Below are positions 61,815 through 64,000 of a DNA stretch of 64,000 nucleotides, piece after piece. The DNA is taken from positions 23,063 to 87,062 of the forward strand of contig DATJAY010000030.1 of assembly GCA_035515795.1 (NCBI GenBank). The letters are read 5' to 3'. How positions within the stretch are numbered: the first letter of the stretch is position 1; every line of letters begins with the position of its first letter. The position numbers were made by a program, and so were the translations under genes. Under the pieces are notes generated by a model. The model ran no database searches. It saw only the letters and a program-made list of their open reading frames with translations, and was not told the DNA's origin. Origin of the DNA: Candidatus Acidiferrales bacterium (GTDB taxonomy: Bacteria; Bacteroidota; Ignavibacteria; Kryptoniales; JAKASW01).

Positions 61815-64000
61815 TCTTTATCCTTCCGGAAGGGGAATTACGCTCTGGCTGATCGATGAGGCGGGTAAGAAAACGCAAGCCTACACTCCCTTCATTCCGA
61901 AGTTTTACATGCACGTCAAGAGGAACGATCGAGCCAAAGTCGAGCGAACGGCGGCGAAGCTGCACTGTCTTGTGTCCAAAGAATGGGTTTACAAAAAGGA
62001 AATCTATTCCGGCAAGGATTTGCCCGTTCTCGAAATCCTTGTCCCGGATACATTGAACTTCAAGAAAATAGTCCGCGTCTTCGAATCGGAATTCTCTTAT
62101 AACGTTTTCAACAATTCGGACCTTACACCGGTACAAATGTTTCTCTTTGAGAACAGGCTATTCCCGCTTGCATTTGGAGAATATTTCCTGGAGGATGACA
62201 ACAAGCTGGCATCCGTCCGGCTCCTCGACCGCTCTGATACCATCGACTTTGTGCTTCCGCCGCTGAGCGTAATGACGCTGCGCCCGATAAACTCCGAGGT
62301 CGCGCCGAAATACCAGGGAATTTTGAATTTAGAAGCCGCTTACGACGGCCGGACTTACGAAATATTGGCCGATACTGCAGAGGATCTCCTTTATCGGATA
62401 AATGAACACCTGCGGCGAAGCGATCCCGATATCATCGTCACCAGCTACGGCGATGACATGCTGCTTCCGTGGCTCGTCGGCCTGTCGCAGAAAACGAAAA
62501 TCCCGATCGAGCTCAACCGCGATAAATCCGCTTCGTACAGGACGACAAATGAATCGACCTACTGGACGTACGGACAGATCGTGCACAGGTCGGGCGCGTT
62601 TATGCTCTCAGGAAGATGGCACATAGATGCGGAGAACTCGTTCATCGTCGGCGAGTCGGATTTAGACGGACTGTTCGAACTGTCGCGCATCACGCAGATA
62701 CCCGCGCAGGAACAGGGACGCGCGACGATCGGGACTGGGTTGTCCTCTATGCAGCTTTCATGGGCGTACCGGAACAATATCTTAATTCCCGCGAAGAAGC
62801 AGGAATGGGAAAAATTCAAATCGAGCTGGGAGCTCCTTCTTGCGGACAGGGGCGGGCTCATCTATTTACCTATCATGGGCTACCACGAACAGGTTGCCGA
62901 GCTCGACTTCACATCGATGTTCCCGGCGATAATGCAGATACATAATGTCTCGCCTGAGACCGTAAATTGCACTTGCTGCGAGAACGATTCCGTGCCGGAG
63001 CTTCATTACACTATCTGCGAGAAGCGGAGCGGAATAATACCGGAGACGATCGGTGAAGTCTTGAGAAGGCGGGCGGAATACAAGAAGAGAGAGAAGAGTG
63101 CGGCGGACGAATCGAAGAGAAAAGAATACCACAAGCGGCAGGTCGCATTGAAATGGATGTTGGTGACCACCTTCGGTTATCTTGGTTACAAGAACGCGCG
63201 GTTCGGCAAGATAGAAGCGCATGAATCGGTCAACGCGTTTGCGAGAAGAGATTTACTTCGCGCGAAGAAGCTTGCAGAGGACAGGGGCTTCTCGGTCATA
63301 CACGGAATAGTCGATTGTCTGTTCTTGAAGAAGGAGAGTGCGACCGAACAAGATTACGAACGGCTCTGCGATGTAATCACCGAGGAGATAGGAATCCATA
63401 TCTCGCTCGAAGGAATCTATAAATGGATACTCTTTCCCGCTTCGAGGACGAGTCCGGAGATTCCGACCGCAAACAGGTATATCGGCGCATACACGGACGG
63501 CGAGATAAAGGTCCGCGGCCTTGATGTAAGACGCGGGGACATACCGCTCTTTGTGAGAAAAGTGCAGGGCGAAGTGATAGAATTAATGTCGAAAGCGTCG
63601 GGGATCGATGAGCTCAAGACTCTTTTTCCCGCGATCATGGAGATAGTGAAGGCACATCTCGAAGTTCTGCAGAGCGGCAGGGTTCCGCCGATCGAACTCG
63701 TAGTTCGCCGCACGATTTCAAAAGAAGCGGACGAGTACGAGAACAGGAGCATGCAGGCCATCGTGGCACAGACGATGAAGGAAGCGGGTGTACCGTTGAA
63801 ACCGGGTGAGACGGCGGAATATATAATCATCGACGCGACGGGAAAGAAAAACCCTGAAAAGGCAAAGCCCTTCGTCCTCTACCGGTCGGAAGACGGATAC
63901 GATGTCGATAAATATACCGAGCTTACGTTGAAATCTATAGAAGTTCTCCTTGAGCCGCTCGGATATACGCGCGAAGAAATATCGTCATTCGCGCAACCAT
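61786..64000 (+). CDS. Family-B DNA polymerase with altered exonuclease and motif C residues (3' end beyond the window)
   Basis: 738 codons are visible without a stop. A PolB is recognised by motif A ELDFTSMFPAI (D374), motif B KWMLVTTFGYLGY (K456 and Y465) and motif C HGIVDCLF (I508-V509-D510). Exonuclease region: motif I reads LNLEA (N181, E183), so the first catalytic Asp is Asn; motif II DPDIIVTSYGDDMLLP keeps an Asp. GLSSMQLSWAYRN is a further typical PolB segment. Motif C normally reads DTD, here IVD, keeping the essential second Asp. This suggests polymerase activity without normal proofreading, as in damage-tolerance PolB groups. ATG 61786 overlaps the upstream gene by 29 bp. Confidence 0.88.
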   Translation, partial: MQTIRGWLFDLYPSGRGITLWLIDEAGKKTQAYTPFIPKFYMHVKRNDRAKVERTAAKLHCLVSKEWVYKKEIYSGKDLPVLEILVPDTLNFKKIVRVFESEFSYNVFNNSDLTPVQMFLFENRLFPLAFGEYFLEDDNKLASVRLLDRSDTIDFVLPPLSVMTLRPINSEVAPKYQGILNLEAAYDGRTYEILADTAEDLLYRINEHLRRSDPDIIVTSYGDDMLLPWLVGLSQKTKIPIELNRDKSASYRTTNESTYWTYGQIVHRSGAFMLSGRWHIDAENSFIVGESDLDGLFELSRITQIPAQEQGRATIGTGLSSMQLSWAYRNNILIPAKKQEWEKFKSSWELLLADRGGLIYLPIMGYHEQVAELDFTSMFPAIMQIHNVSPETVNCTCCENDSVPELHYTICEKRSGIIPETIGEVLRRRAEYKKREKSAADESKRKEYHKRQVALKWMLVTTFGYLGYKNARFGKIEAHESVNAFARRDLLRAKKLAEDRGFSVIHGIVDCLFLKKESATEQDYERLCDVITEEIGIHISLEGIYKWILFPASRTSPEIPTANRYIGAYTDGEIKVRGLDVRRGDIPLFVRKVQGEVIELMSKASGIDELKTLFPAIMEIVKAHLEVLQSGRVPPIELVVRRTISKEADEYENRSMQAIVAQTMKEAGVPLKPGETAEYIIIDATGKKNPEKAKPFVLYRSEDGYDVDKYTELTLKSIEVLLEPLGYTREEISSFAQP

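Overview
The window looks like a chromosomal segment from a Gram-negative bacterium of the Bacteroidota/Chlorobi (FCB) assemblage, most likely Ignavibacteria or a close relative. The evidence is: two secreted proteins ending in a type IX secretion sorting domain (the M1 aminopeptidase and the pectinesterase chimera); a bacterial geranylgeranylglyceryl-phosphate synthase; an Omp85 protein and several outer-membrane barrels; LytS/LytTR signalling; frequent TTG and GTG starts; tightly overlapping stop/start junctions; and one promoter matching the Bacteroidetes TAnnTTTG box. No phage, plasmid, CRISPR or transposase signature was seen.

Layout. 0-7 kb: end of a secreted protein, secG, a REC-histidine kinase, an Omp85 protein, rsmE and ppc. 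7-9 kb (minus strand): a secreted Cys-rich protein, superoxide dismutase, an A-type Fe-S carrier and an unknown. 9-13 kb: a cyclic-2,3-diphosphoglycerate-synthetase-like GTPase next to argF, then panD and a GlmU-type uridylyltransferase without its acetyltransferase half. 13-18 kb: lytic transglycosylase, PAP2 phosphatase with a terminator-like hairpin inside its signal-peptide codons, EamA transporter and M1 peptidase. 18-27 kb: APC permease, a structured intergenic region, 5-FCL, PspC and membrane proteins, then an outer-membrane protein with a LytS kinase, a degenerate LytS paralogue and a LytTR regulator. 27-31 kb: the secreted pectinesterase. 31-40 kb: clpS, alaS, GGGP synthase, gmhA, a pterin dehydratase, pyrE, a Nudix hydrolase, pyrimidine phosphorylase, a TPR protein and Bcp. 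40-46 kb: inositol phosphatase, small signalling genes, fmt, initiator tRNA and a duplicated tRNA-end/GIY-YIG unit, then a glycosyltransferase. 46-52 kb: a decayed gene and a PAS kinase / REC-HDOD / REC-dead-HD-GYP cascade.

52-60 kb (all minus strand) holds a coherent nitrogen block: porin, APC amino-acid permease, PP2C phosphatase, a glutamine synthetase of the beta type with its adenylylation tyrosine, a Hanks-type Ser/Thr kinase, and a second glutamine synthetase of the alpha type. The kinase overlaps one synthetase gene by 4 bp and the phosphatase lies directly upstream of the other. This suggests reversible phosphorylation acting on ammonium assimilation.

60-64 kb is the strongest candidate for an under-described system. 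It is a LexA-headed cassette (lexA, a RecA-fold protein with a degraded Walker A, a small helical protein, and a family-B DNA polymerase running off the window). A 20-bp near-perfect palindrome overlaps the -10 element of lexA and is probably its own SOS box, of a type unlike those of E. coli or Bacillus. The polymerase has lost the first exonuclease aspartate (Asn) and has Ile-Val-Asp in place of the Asp-Thr-Asp of motif C, which points to an inducible, non-proofreading damage-tolerance polymerase.
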